From the NCBI RefSeq assembly GCF_037176765.1, contig NC_090034.1:95208500-95272499 (forward strand): a DNA stretch of 64,000 bases, written 5' to 3'. Below are positions 55,801 through 64,000 of the stretch, one piece after another. Origin of the DNA: Anolis sagrei. Its lineage: Eukaryota; Chordata; Lepidosauria; Squamata; Anolidae. A program made the position numbers and the translations under genes. Position 1 is the stretch's first letter, and each line of letters begins with the position of its first letter. The notes beneath the pieces are model-generated. The model was not told the origin of the DNA and did not search any database. It saw nothing but the letters and a program-made list of their open reading frames with translations.

Positions 55801-58800
55801 CAGGGAGTGCTAACATGCCTCCCCCACCCCACCCAAAGTTAGAAAGTTTGCCCATGCCTGACTTATCACCTATTACAATCTGAGAAAAAAAACTTTTGAG
55901 ATTTTTAAAGATTTTTTTCTGACTAATTCCCTTTTCCAAATGTATGCTAATAATCATCTCAAATGTATAATAACAACAACAGCAGGGTCCCATGACACTT
56001 TAAAGACTAATATATTGATCATGGCACATATTTTCATGCAGTATCACTGGAAGCTGGAACTGTAAGGACACTAAGGTACCACTGGATTCTTGACTGTTAT
56101 TTGCCAGAGTAACGCAGCTATCCCTTTGGAACTGTACTGATAAGATTTCTTTCCTTTAAAGAAAAAGGCATCAGCATGTCATATTCACAGGTTGGCTGCA
56201 TAGCCAGTGATTTGTGTCCCAACGGGAGCATCTCTATCACTACAGGAGGAGGATTTTTCGTGAGAAGCAATATTAAATGTTGCACATCAGACAATTGCAA
56301 TACGGATTATCCTGAAGGTATGTTGAATTAAAATCTGCTAAAGGATGGGGTGAATCATGCAACAATGCTTTCAAAATGCTTTACAACATACTATGTTTGC
56401 TGCTTGTTGGATCAAAGAAATGCAATACCAGCATTTAAGGAATGATTTTTCCATTTTAACTGCTACAGAAATGCCCTTTTCTTCCTTGGGCAACCTTGTC
56501 CTGAAAAGTAGGTAGAGTTTGGAGGAACGGAAACAATATAAACTGAAACAAACATTGATTGAAATACGGAAAGAGGATTTAAACTGCAATGAGTCAGATA
56601 TTGAACACTGGATTACTGTATATACTTGAGTATAAGCCGACCCAAATATCAGCCAAGGCATCTAATTTTGGCACAAAAAAAACTGGGAAAACGTATTGAC
56701 TCGAATATAAGCCGAGGGTGGGAAATGCAGCAGCTACTGGTAAATTTCGAAATCAAAATAGATACCAATAAAATTACATTAATTAAGGGGTTTTTTTGTT
56801 GTGTCAGGAGTGAGTCCTGGTATGAGAGAATTGGCCGTCTGCAAGGACGTTGCCCAGGGGACGCCTGGATGATTTGATGTTTTTATCATCCTTGTGGGAG
56901 GCTTCTCTCATGTCCCCGCCTGAGGAGCTAGAGCTGAAAGAGGGAGCTCATCCGCCTCTCCCGGATTTGAACCTGCGACCTGTTGGTCTTCAGTCCTGCC
57001 GGCACAGGGGTTTAACCCACTGCAAAACCGGGGGTTCCATTAATTAAGGTATCTGTAGGTTAAATGTTTTTGAATATTTACATAAAACTGTAATTTAAAA
57101 GAAGACTGTCCAACTCTGATAAAACCATTATTCTAAACTTCTTCAATGTAAACATGCTTATATATCCTTCCAATAATAATAAAAAGTAAAATAATGAACG
57201 TAATAATAATAATAATAATAATAATAATAGAGTAAAATAACTGTGGACTCATCTTGTTGTGTTTCAAATAATAATAATAATAATAATAGAGTAAAATAAT
57301 GGAAATGTAATAATAACAGTAATAACAGAGTAAAATAATACATGTAATAATAACAAGGAAGGAAGATCGATGCTTTTGAGCTGTGGTGTTGGAGGAAAGT
57401 GCTGAGAGTGCCTTGGACTGCGAGAAGATCCAACCAGTCCATCCTCCAGGAAATAAAGCCCGACTGCTCACTGGAGGGAAGGATACTAGCGACAAAGTTG
57501 AAGTACTTTGGCCACATCATGAGGAGACAGCAAAGCCTAGAGAAGACAATTATGCTGGGGAAAGTGGAAGGCAAAAGGAAGAGGGGCCGACCAAGGGCAA
57601 GATGGATGGATAGCATCCTTGAAGTGACTGGACTGACCCTGAGAGAGCTGGGGGTGGTAACGGCCGACAGGGAGCTCTGGCGTGGGCTGGTCCATGAGGT
57701 CACGAAGAGTCGGAGACGACTGAACGAATGAACAACAACAACAATAATAACAATAAAAAGAGTAAAATAATAAATGTAATAATAACAATAATAGATAAAA
57801 ATATATGTAATCATAATAGAGTAGAATAATAAATGTAATAATAATAATAATAAAACAGAGTAAAATAATACATGTAATTAAAATAAGAACAGAGTAAAAT
57901 AGTAAATAACTTTGACTTGAGTATAAGCCTCAAAAAAGGACTGAAAAACTTGGCTTATGCTAGAGTCAATACAGTAACTTAATTAAAAAAAAAATAAACA
58001 TATTAGCACCAGAGAAACACAATATTGAAAATGGGTTGTTGTGGGTTTTTCAAGCTGTATGGCCATGTTCTAGAAGCATTTGCTCCTGATGTTTTGCCTG
58101 CATCTATGGTAAGCATCCTCAGAGGTTGTGAGGTCCTCTGAGGATGCTTACCATAGATGCAGGCAAAATGTCAGGGGAGAATGCTTCTAGAACATGGCCA
58201 TATAGCCCAAAAAACCTACAACAACCCAGTGATTTCAGCCATGAAAGCCTTCGACAATAATATTGAAAATATTGACCAAATGGTATAGAACCCCACCTCA
58301 GTTCGCCCATATAACTAAATTAATGTCAAAATTATGTTAGCACAAATGTGTGAAATAGGCTCTTTTATGCACATGTGGTGGGACTGCAATGAGATATGAA
58401 AAGTATAATAAAATAAGAGATGGAAGAATTAATAGGGCAAAAAGTAGAACTGCATAAAAGGGAATTATTTATTCAGAAAATAGATGGTAAAGGCAGTATG
58501 AATAAATGGGCTCATATCACAAAACATACGATAGAAGCTGCCCAAGCAACTGTAGCTCTGGGCTGGAAAGAGCAGAAAAAATGGGAATTAAAAATGGTTT
58601 GAATATTTAGCAGACTTCATGCTTCAGGATTATATTTTCAGAATTAAATACACAACAGGAGGTTTCAAGAAGAACTGGGACTCAAAATGGGGAATTCTGA
58701 TAGCTAGAGTTAAATGAAAAAGAAAATATAAAGAATTGAACCATATTCTCTTAATGACTGATCAATTAAAATAATATTTGAGTCGAAGATACAACTTTTT

Positions 58801-61800
58801 CTAGAGAGTGGAGGGTGAAGGGGGAGGAAGAGGAGAAAAACTGTTGGGCAGAAGTGGAAGATAAGTGTGGAATTGGAATAGGCAAGGTTAAGAAAATACA
58901 ACATATCAAATTGAGTGAAAATGTAAGTGGAATATCGCTATCTGTTTTGTTTTAACCGCATGGAATGGCTATTGTATCACTCTACTTGTGTTTACAATAA
59001 TAATCTATACACATAATAAAAGTGACAATATGTATGTGTGTGTGGCTGGGTTGTCCACTTGCACAGACAAGCTCCCGTCTCCACAAACAGCTATAGCTCC
59101 CACAGCTCAGGAGACACCAATGGCCCTCCCTCCAATGATATTGCACGGAGAAAGGAACTATTCTAAACAACGAGAGTTGCTAATAGAAGGGGAGCTCAGT
59201 AGTTCTCAAACCTATGTCCTGTGGGTATTTGAATTACAGGTCCATAATATATCCAATCCATTGTTATCCCTTGACATAGCCCACAGGACACAAGAGGTTT
59301 CTGCTTATTTTCATATACCTACCAACTTGCCCCTCAGATTTGCTGTCATAATACAATACTGAACCTTGTGCCACTGCTCTCCAGTTATTCACCTTTGAAA
59401 TACTGGAACCACTATTTTTTTTTAAAAAAAGTTGAAACATGCCCCTAGAATCTGATGTCTCAAATCTTTGAAACTCCAGAGCTGATACAGGTTCATTAGA
59501 CTTTTGCAAAAAGGAGAATATTTATGTATAACTGATACCAAACCCCTAGTTATACTCCAAGCAGCAAACAAATTAGGACAACTTAATAAAAAAGAAAGGT
59601 GTGTGTCTAAAAATGTGTGCAATGATTGGCACATGAGACTGTTTACATATTAGGCTTACAAATATCTTTGTCTTATAATTTCAGTAAAAATGTTTGCATG
59701 ATGGATGGGGATTATGGGGTAGGGACCAGAGGGAAAACAACAAACCCAATGGGTTGTTGTAGGTTTTTTGGGCTGAATGGCCATGTTCTAGAAGCATTCT
59801 CTCTTGACATTTCACCTGCATCCTCTGAGGATACCTGCCATAGATGCAGGTGAAACATCAAGAGAGAATGCTTCTAGAACATGGACAAACAGCCCAAAAA
59901 ATACAACAACCCAGTGATTCCGACAATCAAAGCCTTCGACAATACAACAAACCCAGTTTTCCAGCAATATCTATGATGCATGAATGTTTATGGAGAAGGA
60001 GCAATACATTTTGACATAGAAGTCTGCTTATTCACCAATTCTACCTTCCCATGCTGCAGTGCCAGAAAAAGACACCACAGTCAGCAGATTGATGTGCCCT
60101 TCATGTTTAGCTGTCTACCCTGACTCTTGTGAGCCCAATATGATGACATGTGCTCAGTCGGAGAACCAATGCGTCAATATTACTGGAGTCAATACCATAG
60201 GTAAATCTACAAATAACACTTTGACTCAGGGTCTGTGTTTATCCTTGGATGCTTTCCATGCTGAACATATTTGAAGAGAAATAGGCCTCATGACAAAGGC
60301 CAGGCTTCTCTCTGAAAAGAGGGGCAGCGGGGAGAATCTGTCACCGTGCTTGCAGCTCCCTCTCGATGACGCTTCTCCCATCACATGTGGGAAGCGTCAC
60401 CCTTCTGCAGAGGATCCATTCTGGCTCCATTGGAACCAGCACAACACAGGAAGACTCCCATGTTTTGAGGGAAGCATCTAACTATGCTTCTACCCTAGTT
60501 GGGAGCGGGGCCTCCACTAGAAATCACACAATGTCACACTCCCCTTGAGGAGACAGGTTCACAGTCTCGGGGTCCTCGGGGTCTTTCTGAATTCATCGCT
60601 GACGCTTGAAGCTTAGGTGTCTACAGTGGCCGGAAGGGTCTTCGCACAATTAAAACTTGTACCCCAGCTACGACCGTACCTCAAAAAGCCTGTCTTGGCC
60701 ATGGTGGTCCATGCCTTAGTTACATCCAGAATGAACTACTGTAATGCACTTTATGTGGGGCTGCCATTGAAGACAACTGCAGTTAGTGCAAAAGTTGGAA
60801 GCCAAATTTCTAACTGGGGTAAGCTTTAGAGAGCATACCATGCCCCTCCTAAAGCATCTCCATTGACATCCAACAAGTTTCTGTGTCCAATTCAAAGTGC
60901 AGGTGATTACCTAAGAAGTCCTATATGTTTTGGGTCGAACTTATCTTTAAGACCGGCATTGCTTTGAGATCCGCTGGGAATGCCCTTCTCTCGGTCCCAC
61001 CATCATCCCAAGTACAGTTGGTAGAGATGAGAGAGAGGGCCTTCTCGGTGGTGGTTCCCTGGCTCTGGAATGCTCTCCCTAGAGAGATCAGCTACCCCTT
61101 GTTTCAAGCCTTCTGTTCCAGCTTAAAACATGGCTTTTTAAGCAAGCCTTTGATTTTACATAGATTTATAAAGGATTAGTCCAAGGACTTACTGTTGACA
61201 TCACGTCGGCACTGGGCTGTGTCAATCGAAACAACTTGTTTTTATCTGCTGCTATGACTGCATTTTATTAATTTTAATGTTTTACATTGTAATTATGTAT
61301 GTGTGTGATTGTAATTCTATGATTTTATCGTTTTATATGCATGTATTGTCTATATACACTTTGCTGTATTTTGTTAGGCGCCCGAGTCCCTTCAGCAAGA
61401 TTGTGGTGGGGTAGAAATAATTTATTATTATTATTATTTTACTGACACAAAACCACAATATGTCACAGCTAATGAGATCTCTATGCTGGATCTTTTGGAA
61501 CGGCTCCCAGTGTGCCAATGACCACCGGGACCATCTGTACTGGTTTATGCCAGAGCCTTTGCAGTTCGATTTTGAGATCCTGATAACAGCTGAGTTTTTC
61601 CTGTTGTTTTTCTTCAATGAGGCTGTCACCCGGTATGGCAACATCAATAATCCAGACTTTTTTCTTTTCCACAATCTTGATGTCTGTCATATTGTATTAC
61701 AAAACTTTGTCAGTCTGGATTCGAAAGTACCACAGTATTTTTGGTGAGTTCATTTTCCACTACCTTTGCATGTTTATGATCCCACCAATCCTTTACTGCT

Positions 61801-62328
61801 GGTAAGTGGTTCTTGTGACATGTTCCAGTGAATCAGTTGGGCCACAAAGTTGTGCCTTTGTTTGTAGTCCATTTGTGTGATTTTCTTGCAACAGCTGAGG
61901 AGATGATCCATGGTTTCATCAGCTTCCTTGCACAGTCTGTATTTTTGGTCATTGGCTGATTTTTCAATCCTGGCCTTAATTGCATTGGTTCTGATGGCTT
62001 GCCCCCCGATGGGTGCCACCTTGTCGTGGTGGGGGGCTTAACTGCTCCAAGGATGCTGAGAGCTGTGCTGGCGGTAGTGTAACTACCAGCAGGTCCAACC
62101 AAGCCAGAGGTCTCAGCTGAGGAGTGGAACCAAGAGCACCTAACCCATTAGCCCTATGGAGAAGCAAACCAAAACGAAGTCTATACTGGCTCGGTCGACA
62201 CCTGGGATAAAAAGGACCATGGTGGATGCTGCTGATTTTGGACATCCATTGACAAGTCGGCTACAGAATCAAAATACAAATAAACAATCACAGAAGCGGC
62301 AGAAATATACAATGCCAGAAAACCACAC

Positions 62329-62364
<36 letters not shown>

Positions 62365-63575
62365 TATTAATAATAATGTTATGTGATGGCTGGCATCGTA
62401 GGACACTGATTTAGATGAGTGTGATGAGATCAATAGAAAAGCCAGGAGTCCAGGGTATCTCTGGCAAAGGCTTAACATATTCAGCTTCTTCAACTCCCCA
62501 CAAGGCTTCGTTTCCAGAACCTGGAGACAACTTGATCTCTTTCCTCTGGACATGTTCCATCAATACCCAAAAATCTCCTCCGTGCAAGACTCATTCTACA
62601 AACACCTACAACACCACATACACACACAAAAGTATGAAATGACTTTTTTTGTTACAGGTCTTTTTCACATTGGGGAGAAACATGGTTAAATCGTTCTTGC
62701 TCTTGAGAATGAAATGTCCTAAGTTCCCAAGTCCACAAAACACAACCCAAATAAATAACTGACACCAAAATAAATAAATCCTGGATAGCAGAGATTCCTC
62801 TCCATCCATAATTTTCCATGTCAGGGTTTCCTGACACACAAGAAAATTCCCTTTCTTCACCAGGGATTCAAATATTAGTGGCATTGCCTTCCATGCAGTG
62901 CCAGCTACTGGTTTCTATGGGAGTAGAATGCGAATTTACTCTGGGGTTTTAGTTCAAATTGTAAATGGGTTACCCAGTAGTCTAATCCTATTTCCCAAAT
63001 ACATTCATTAATGTAGATATCTCCTAAAAATGGGCATTTGTCTCTGGAAGGGAGCACTGATGAATGATTAACCATAGAGTCTTCACAGCCCTGGAATCAA
63101 GCCATTCCTTAGGGAGACACTGCCATAGTCCTGTTCCTCATGCCCTTTCATATGAGGGGAGGCTGAATACATATGGATTTAAGCAAATCAGTCCAGATCT
63201 GGAACACTACATGTGGTTGGCTCTATTCCCTTGCAGACACTGGGGACATAGGATGGAGATGCTCTAATGCTTGATATGTAACCTTTGTTTGTTGGGATGC
63301 AATGCAGGTGTGGCATAACATGTATGTTTGTCTATGATTTTTTCACAGCTGATGTCCCAGTGCCCTTTACAGCTCGAGGATGTGCTTCCCCTGCAGTAGC
63401 TGTTCTGAAGCCAGGTTCTTTTGCATATTATAGTTACTACACTTACCACGTTCATACTATCAGCATGAAGCCGGCCTCAAGCATAAATAGTGCGAGTCTG
63501 GGTCTAGGGAGCACCACTTTTGCCGTCCTCCTGCCTAGTCTGATTGGAATCTTGTTCACCAAATTCCTTTCTTGA
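46823..63575 (+). CDS. LU gene C: two-domain Ly6/uPAR (PLA2 inhibitor gamma-like) protein, missing C2/C3 cysteines
   Basis: Coding exons 52159-52204, 53761-53847, 56162-56317, 60060-60200 and 63349-63575 join to 657 bases, 218 residues, the same length as gene B; the span given also includes the inferred noncoding exon. All junctions are phase 1. Signal peptide MNRLFFCIFVALIGT. Domain 1 keeps C1, C4 and C5 (IICHY, SCNTTGSC) and C6-C10 (VGC, DLC, KCCTSDNC) but lacks the second and third cysteines. In LU domains these pair with each other, so one disulfide is lost cleanly. Domain 2 starts LMCPSC ... QCVNITG, with C6 in ARGC and no C7-C10. The C-terminus '[18 protein letters not shown]' resembles a GPI signal. 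Very close to B in introns and flanks. Several N-glycosylation sequons (NTTG, NGSI, NITG). No break seen; probably expressed. Confidence 0.85.
46988..47472 (+). mobile_element. BovB LINE 3' end
   Basis: 'gggaggagagcaatgaccaat' through 'aagagtcagaagtgact'; matches the minus-strand copy at 25531-26310 in order, with several small frame-changing indels. It starts about 100 bases after the gene C noncoding exon. Confidence 0.8.
47473..48232 (+). mobile_element. L2-like LINE 3' end
   Basis: 'cagctccattggctgctggt', 'tttaaagccctaaatggctc', 'ggaactccttccccaaag' and the end 'ctgagtcccctcgaggagat' followed by an A-rich tail are L2 patterns. Confidence 0.75.
48237..48600 (-). mobile_element. Helitron 3' part, minus strand, with polypyrimidine core
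   Basis: On the minus strand it ends '...gtcacagcaacgcgtgac' hairpin, then 'gggtacagCTAG' before T. Pyrimidine-rich simple repeats fill 48270-48460. Its 5' end may be the fragment at 50690-50927, separated by later insertions. Confidence 0.65.
48601..49980 (+). mobile_element. BovB LINE split by an L2-like LINE
   Basis: 48640-48760 encodes BovB RT ('KGVRQGCILSPNLFNLYAEH') and 49637-49980 continues in family order with 'RYADDTTLMAKSKEDPRSLL' and 'SQEIRRRLLLGRRAMSNL'. The two pieces flank an inserted L2 (48765-49636), giving a clear relative age: BovB first, L2 later. Confidence 0.8.
48765..49636 (-). mobile_element. L2-like LINE nested in BovB
   Basis: The minus-strand frame (48994-49722) encodes '[20 protein letters not shown]' and '[11 protein letters not shown]', very close to the L2 at 12034-12839. 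The 3' end 'gctctgagccccaggggagt' and an (ATTA)n tail lie at 48785-48845. Confidence 0.85.
49981..50261. other. Nothing recognised
   Basis: A stretch between two BovB pieces. It contains 'ctcctggcagctcctggcgg' near 50000 but no gene or named repeat. Confidence 0.3.
50262..50640 (+). mobile_element. BovB LINE 3' end
   Basis: 'gaagatagatgcttttgaac' through 'gactgaacaacaacaac'. Complete CAA-type 3' end; same family as 57355-57745. Confidence 0.8.
50690..50927 (-). mobile_element. Helitron 5' part, minus strand
   Basis: The reverse complement begins near 'tatataaataaaaatgtaac' and continues 'attaacataactcaaaaacc' as in the Helitrons at 13402, 17356 and 24251. Confidence 0.65.
50928..51220. other. 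Nothing recognised
   Basis: Intron sequence of gene C without a gene or repeat that I can name. Confidence 0.3.
51221..51915 (-). mobile_element. Ingi/Vingi-like LINE C-terminus and 3' UTR
   Basis: An open minus-strand frame of 191 codons (51333-51908) ends '[20 protein letters not shown]', 'CECGEEQTTDHLLQC', 'YWSKDI' stop. The 3' UTR matches 29600-29709. The longest open copy of this family in the window, so comparatively young. Confidence 0.75.
52087..52204 (+). CDS. Gene C exon with start codon and signal peptide
   Basis: Acceptor 'tttttaatatttcag'; ATG at 52159; donor gtaagt after 52204. It aligns with gene B 32414-32527 through the 5' UTR ('ttctctgga' start). Confidence 0.8.
52264..52415. 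mobile_element. Palindromic MITE, 'ccttccacacag' family
   Basis: 'tttccacacagctgaatg' at the left mirrors 'ctgtgtggaagggccc' at the right; best-preserved relative of 30837-30983. Absent at the matching place in gene B intron. Confidence 0.75.
52542..53477 (+). mobile_element. SPIN-like hAT transposon, longer variant
   Basis: Left end near 'cggtctttcccaac', right end 'agttgagaaacactg'. About 190 bases longer than the copy at 23393 because of a GC-rich stretch (about 53130-53370) not present in the other two. Gene B has no insertion at the matching point of its intron ('gttaacaaggtc'). Confidence 0.75.
53761..53847 (+). CDS. Gene C exon: first half of LU domain 1, cysteine-poor
   Basis: Acceptor 'cttttctcttcatag' and donor gtaggt; 87 bases, nine fewer than B, still phase 1 to 1. 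Only three cysteines (IICHY, KDSCNTTGSC). Reading frame and splice sites are intact. Confidence 0.8.
54415..54790. other. Possible LTR-like block in gene C intron
   Basis: Contains 'gaaaattattttactgaaat' and a moderately GC-rich continuation to 54790; the tandem 'caatacccaggcttctgttc' occurs twice (54769 and 54799). No ends resolved. Confidence 0.2.
54818..55788. repeat. Polypyrimidine tract of nearly 1 kb
   Basis: Almost exclusively C and T on the + strand over about 970 bases, made of CCTT/CCCTT/TTTCC units with recurring longer modules ('ccctctctccctctttctcc'). Long frames on both strands translate this composition (F/S/P/L or K/R/E/G) and are not genes. It lies in the gene C intron before exon 56162. 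Confidence 0.95.
56162..56317 (+). CDS. Gene C exon: second half of LU domain 1
   Basis: Acceptor 'tttctttcctttaaag', donor gtatgt; 156 bases. Carries VGC (C6), DLC (C7) and KCCTSDNC (C8-C10). Confidence 0.85.
56790..57046 (-). mobile_element. tRNA-derived SINE, near full length, minus strand
   Basis: On the minus strand: 'ggaacccccggttttgcagtg' head, 'ggtcgcaggttcaaatccgg' B box, and a tail 'actcctgacacaac'. This is the pattern of the ACA-type SINE common in anoles. Confidence 0.8.
57198..57360. repeat. (AAT)n-rich microsatellite cluster
   Basis: Several AAT runs separated by 'agagtaaaataatg'-type spacers. A second such cluster follows at 57738-57900. Confidence 0.9.
57355..57745 (+). mobile_element. 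BovB LINE 3' end, best preserved
   Basis: Open frame 57399-57731 encodes 'MLRVPWTARRSNQSILQEIK', 'YFGHIMRRQQSLEKTIMLGK' and ends 'TKSRRRLNE' stop, followed by 'acaacaacaa'. Flanked by AAT-rich repeats. Confidence 0.85.
58033..58258 (+). mobile_element. Palindromic retroposed element with hammerhead-like core, copy 3
   Basis: Exact 12-bp target duplication AATATTGAAAAT (58021-58032 and 58259-58270). Arms meet at about 58133: 'cctcagaggttgtgaggt' then 'cctctgaggatgcttacc'. Core CTGAGGA ... GTC at 58137-58173, slightly decayed (AAAAT for GAAAC). Confidence 0.8.
58271..58960 (+). mobile_element. L1 LINE, C-terminal fragment
   Basis: 'GSFMHMWWDCNEI' near 58350 and 'AAQATVALGWKEQKKWELKM' near 58540-58600 match the L1 ORF2 C-terminus. 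Broken, with an unclear 3' end. Confidence 0.65.
58961..59748. other. Gene C intron, nothing firmly recognised
   Basis: Contains a frame at 58988-59362 without family motifs and an A/T homopolymer patch at 59416-59430. Part of 59560-59740 aligns with the gene B intron at 38800-38930 ('gtgtgtctaaaaatgtg'). Confidence 0.4.
59749..59943 (+). mobile_element. Palindromic retroposed element with hammerhead-like core, copy 4
   Basis: 12-bp target duplication ACAACAAACCCA (59737-59748 and 59944-59955). Shorter loop than the other copies: the arms meet at 'cctgcatcctctgaggatac'. The core reads CTGAGGA, 'cctgccatagatgcagg', TGAAACATC. Confidence 0.8.
60060..60200 (+). CDS. Gene C exon: first half of LU domain 2
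   Basis: Acceptor 'ttcccatgctgcag', donor gtaaat; 141 bases. LMCPSCLAVYPDSC, MMTCAQSENQCVNITG; the least diverged exon between B and C. Confidence 0.85.
60560..61437 (+). mobile_element. L2-like LINE 3' end, older
   Basis: 'ctacgaccgtacctcaaaaa', 'MNYCNALYVGLP' (near 60740), 'RERAFSVVVPWLWNALPREI' (near 61030) and a TTATTA-rich end. Broken by several frame changes. Confidence 0.75.
61440..62020 (-). mobile_element. R4-like LINE, C-terminal endonuclease part
   Basis: The minus strand encodes 'RTNAIKARIEKSANDQK', 'CRLC'-like then 'DETMDHLLSCCKKI', followed by 'KKVWIIDVAIPGDS' and 'EEKQQEKLSCYQDLKIELQR': the CCHC plus restriction-like endonuclease arrangement of R2/R4-group LINEs. Broken into two frames. 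Confidence 0.75.
62021..63348. other. Last intron of gene C
   Basis: Contains a probable LINE 5' piece (62010-62240, 'gggtgccaccttgtcgtggt'), an (AAT)n run at 62328-62376, and sequence homologous to the gene B intron (62435-63020 against 39325-39720, for example 'ttctatgggagtagaatg'). Confidence 0.5.
63349..63575 (+). CDS. Gene C last exon: C6 of LU domain 2 and GPI-like tail
   Basis: Acceptor 'gattttttcacag'; stop TGA at 63573-63575. 'PFTARGCASPA', then a tyrosine-rich segment unique to this copy (FAYYSYYTYH), then '[18 protein letters not shown]'. Confidence 0.85.
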
Positions 63576-63634
63576 TCTCAGTGCCAGAAGAGTTGAGATA
63601 CTCCACCTCAGAACTGGGAAGGGCAAACAATCTT

Positions 63635-63640
63635 AATAAA
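63635..63640 (+). terminator. Gene C polyadenylation signal AATAAA
   Basis: AATAAA 60 bases after the stop, in sequence that aligns with the gene B signal at 41298. Confidence 0.6.
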
Positions 63641-63879
63641 AAAGAATAATCAAAACACATAACTGTGCTCATCTGTTTCAATATTAAAGGGATCTTGTAC
63701 CACATTTGCAATTAAGGGAATGAAGTATGTTGCATACATTTGTGTAGGCTGGGTTGGAAGTAGACTTGGTTTACCATTTGGTACAATTTGTAAGGGGTGG
63801 GGGGAGCCATGCTTGATGGATTCACAAGAAGAGAAGCCATGTAAATGTATGTTGTGGTGCTGTGTGCCTTGATGGGTAA

Positions 63880-64000
63880 ACCTGGAATCACACTGTGTCC
63901 AATTTCATGCACCACAATTAAAGGGAGATGTTGACAAGCTGGAATGTGTCCAGAGGGGGGTGACTAAAATGATCAAGGGTCTGGAGAACAAGCCCTATGA
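63880..64000 (+). mobile_element. CR1 LINE, runs off the right edge
   Basis: 'gacaagctggaatgtgtccag' through 'gagaacaagccctatga', the same coding stretch as 28578-28647. It starts at a different family position from the CR1 downstream of gene B, so it is probably an independent insertion. Confidence 0.85.

Noticed and set aside
54725-55883. Frames of 200-314 codons, the longest in the window
   Set aside because: Compositional frames across the 970-bp polypyrimidine tract, open in several frames at once on both strands.
13402-62385. CRISPR-like array or other prokaryotic repeat system
   Set aside because: Repeats are microsatellites, LINEs and SINEs; spacing is irregular, and spliced genes plus repeat families show a vertebrate genome.

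Overview
The window looks like lizard (squamate) nuclear DNA, most likely from an iguanian close to anoles. The evidence is the repeat set: CR1 with (GATTCTAT)n tails, BovB, L2, L1 and R4 LINEs, Ingi/Vingi-like LINE ends, tRNA- and 5S-derived SINEs of the squamate type, SPIN-like hAT transposons, Helitrons ending in CTAG/CTAA, and a DIRS-like fossil. Host coding sequence is sparse and lies in short exons, all on the + strand.

Host genes: three tandem paralogs of the Ly6/uPAR (LU, three-finger) family, closest in layout to squamate phospholipase A2 inhibitor gamma-like / PINLYP-like proteins. Gene A (exons at 10724-10828, 15201-15368, 16630-16770, 19038-19264) lacks a visible signal-peptide exon. 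Gene B (TATA box 30266; exons 30297-30353 noncoding, 32414-32527, 34388-34483, 37638-37787, 39070-39210, 40931-41154) and gene C (TATA box 46793; exons 46823-46886 noncoding, 52087-52204, 53761-53847, 56162-56317, 60060-60200, 63349-63575) look complete, and each predicts 218 residues. Every coding exon junction is phase 1. Each protein has a signal peptide (not seen for A), a ten-cysteine first LU domain (C has lost two), only the first half of a second LU domain (C1-C6), and a hydrophobic C-terminal tail like a GPI-anchor signal. B and C also share promoter, intron and 3' flank homology, so they come from one segmental duplication.

Layout: 1-10250 is a broken DIRS-like retrotransposon in which a gag+RT segment is repeated in tandem, followed by RNase H and tyrosine-recombinase remnants and interrupted by a CR1. 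10.7-19.3 kb is gene A, with L2, Helitron and SINE insertions in its introns. 19.3-30 kb is intergenic: TIR elements, CR1, SPIN-like hAT, Helitron, BovB. 30-41.3 kb is gene B. 41.3-46.6 kb is intergenic (CR1, L2, LTR-like blocks). 46.6-63.7 kb is gene C, whose first intron holds a BovB/L2/Helitron pile-up and a Vingi-like LINE end. Another CR1 starts at the right edge.

Most notable: a four-copy family of 195-231 bp palindromes with 7-13 bp target duplications, whose arms carry a hammerhead-ribozyme-like core; the unusual one-and-a-half-domain LU proteins; loss of the C2/C3 cysteine pair in gene C; and coding exons of B and C that look more diverged than their introns. All similarities were judged by eye, without alignment or database search.
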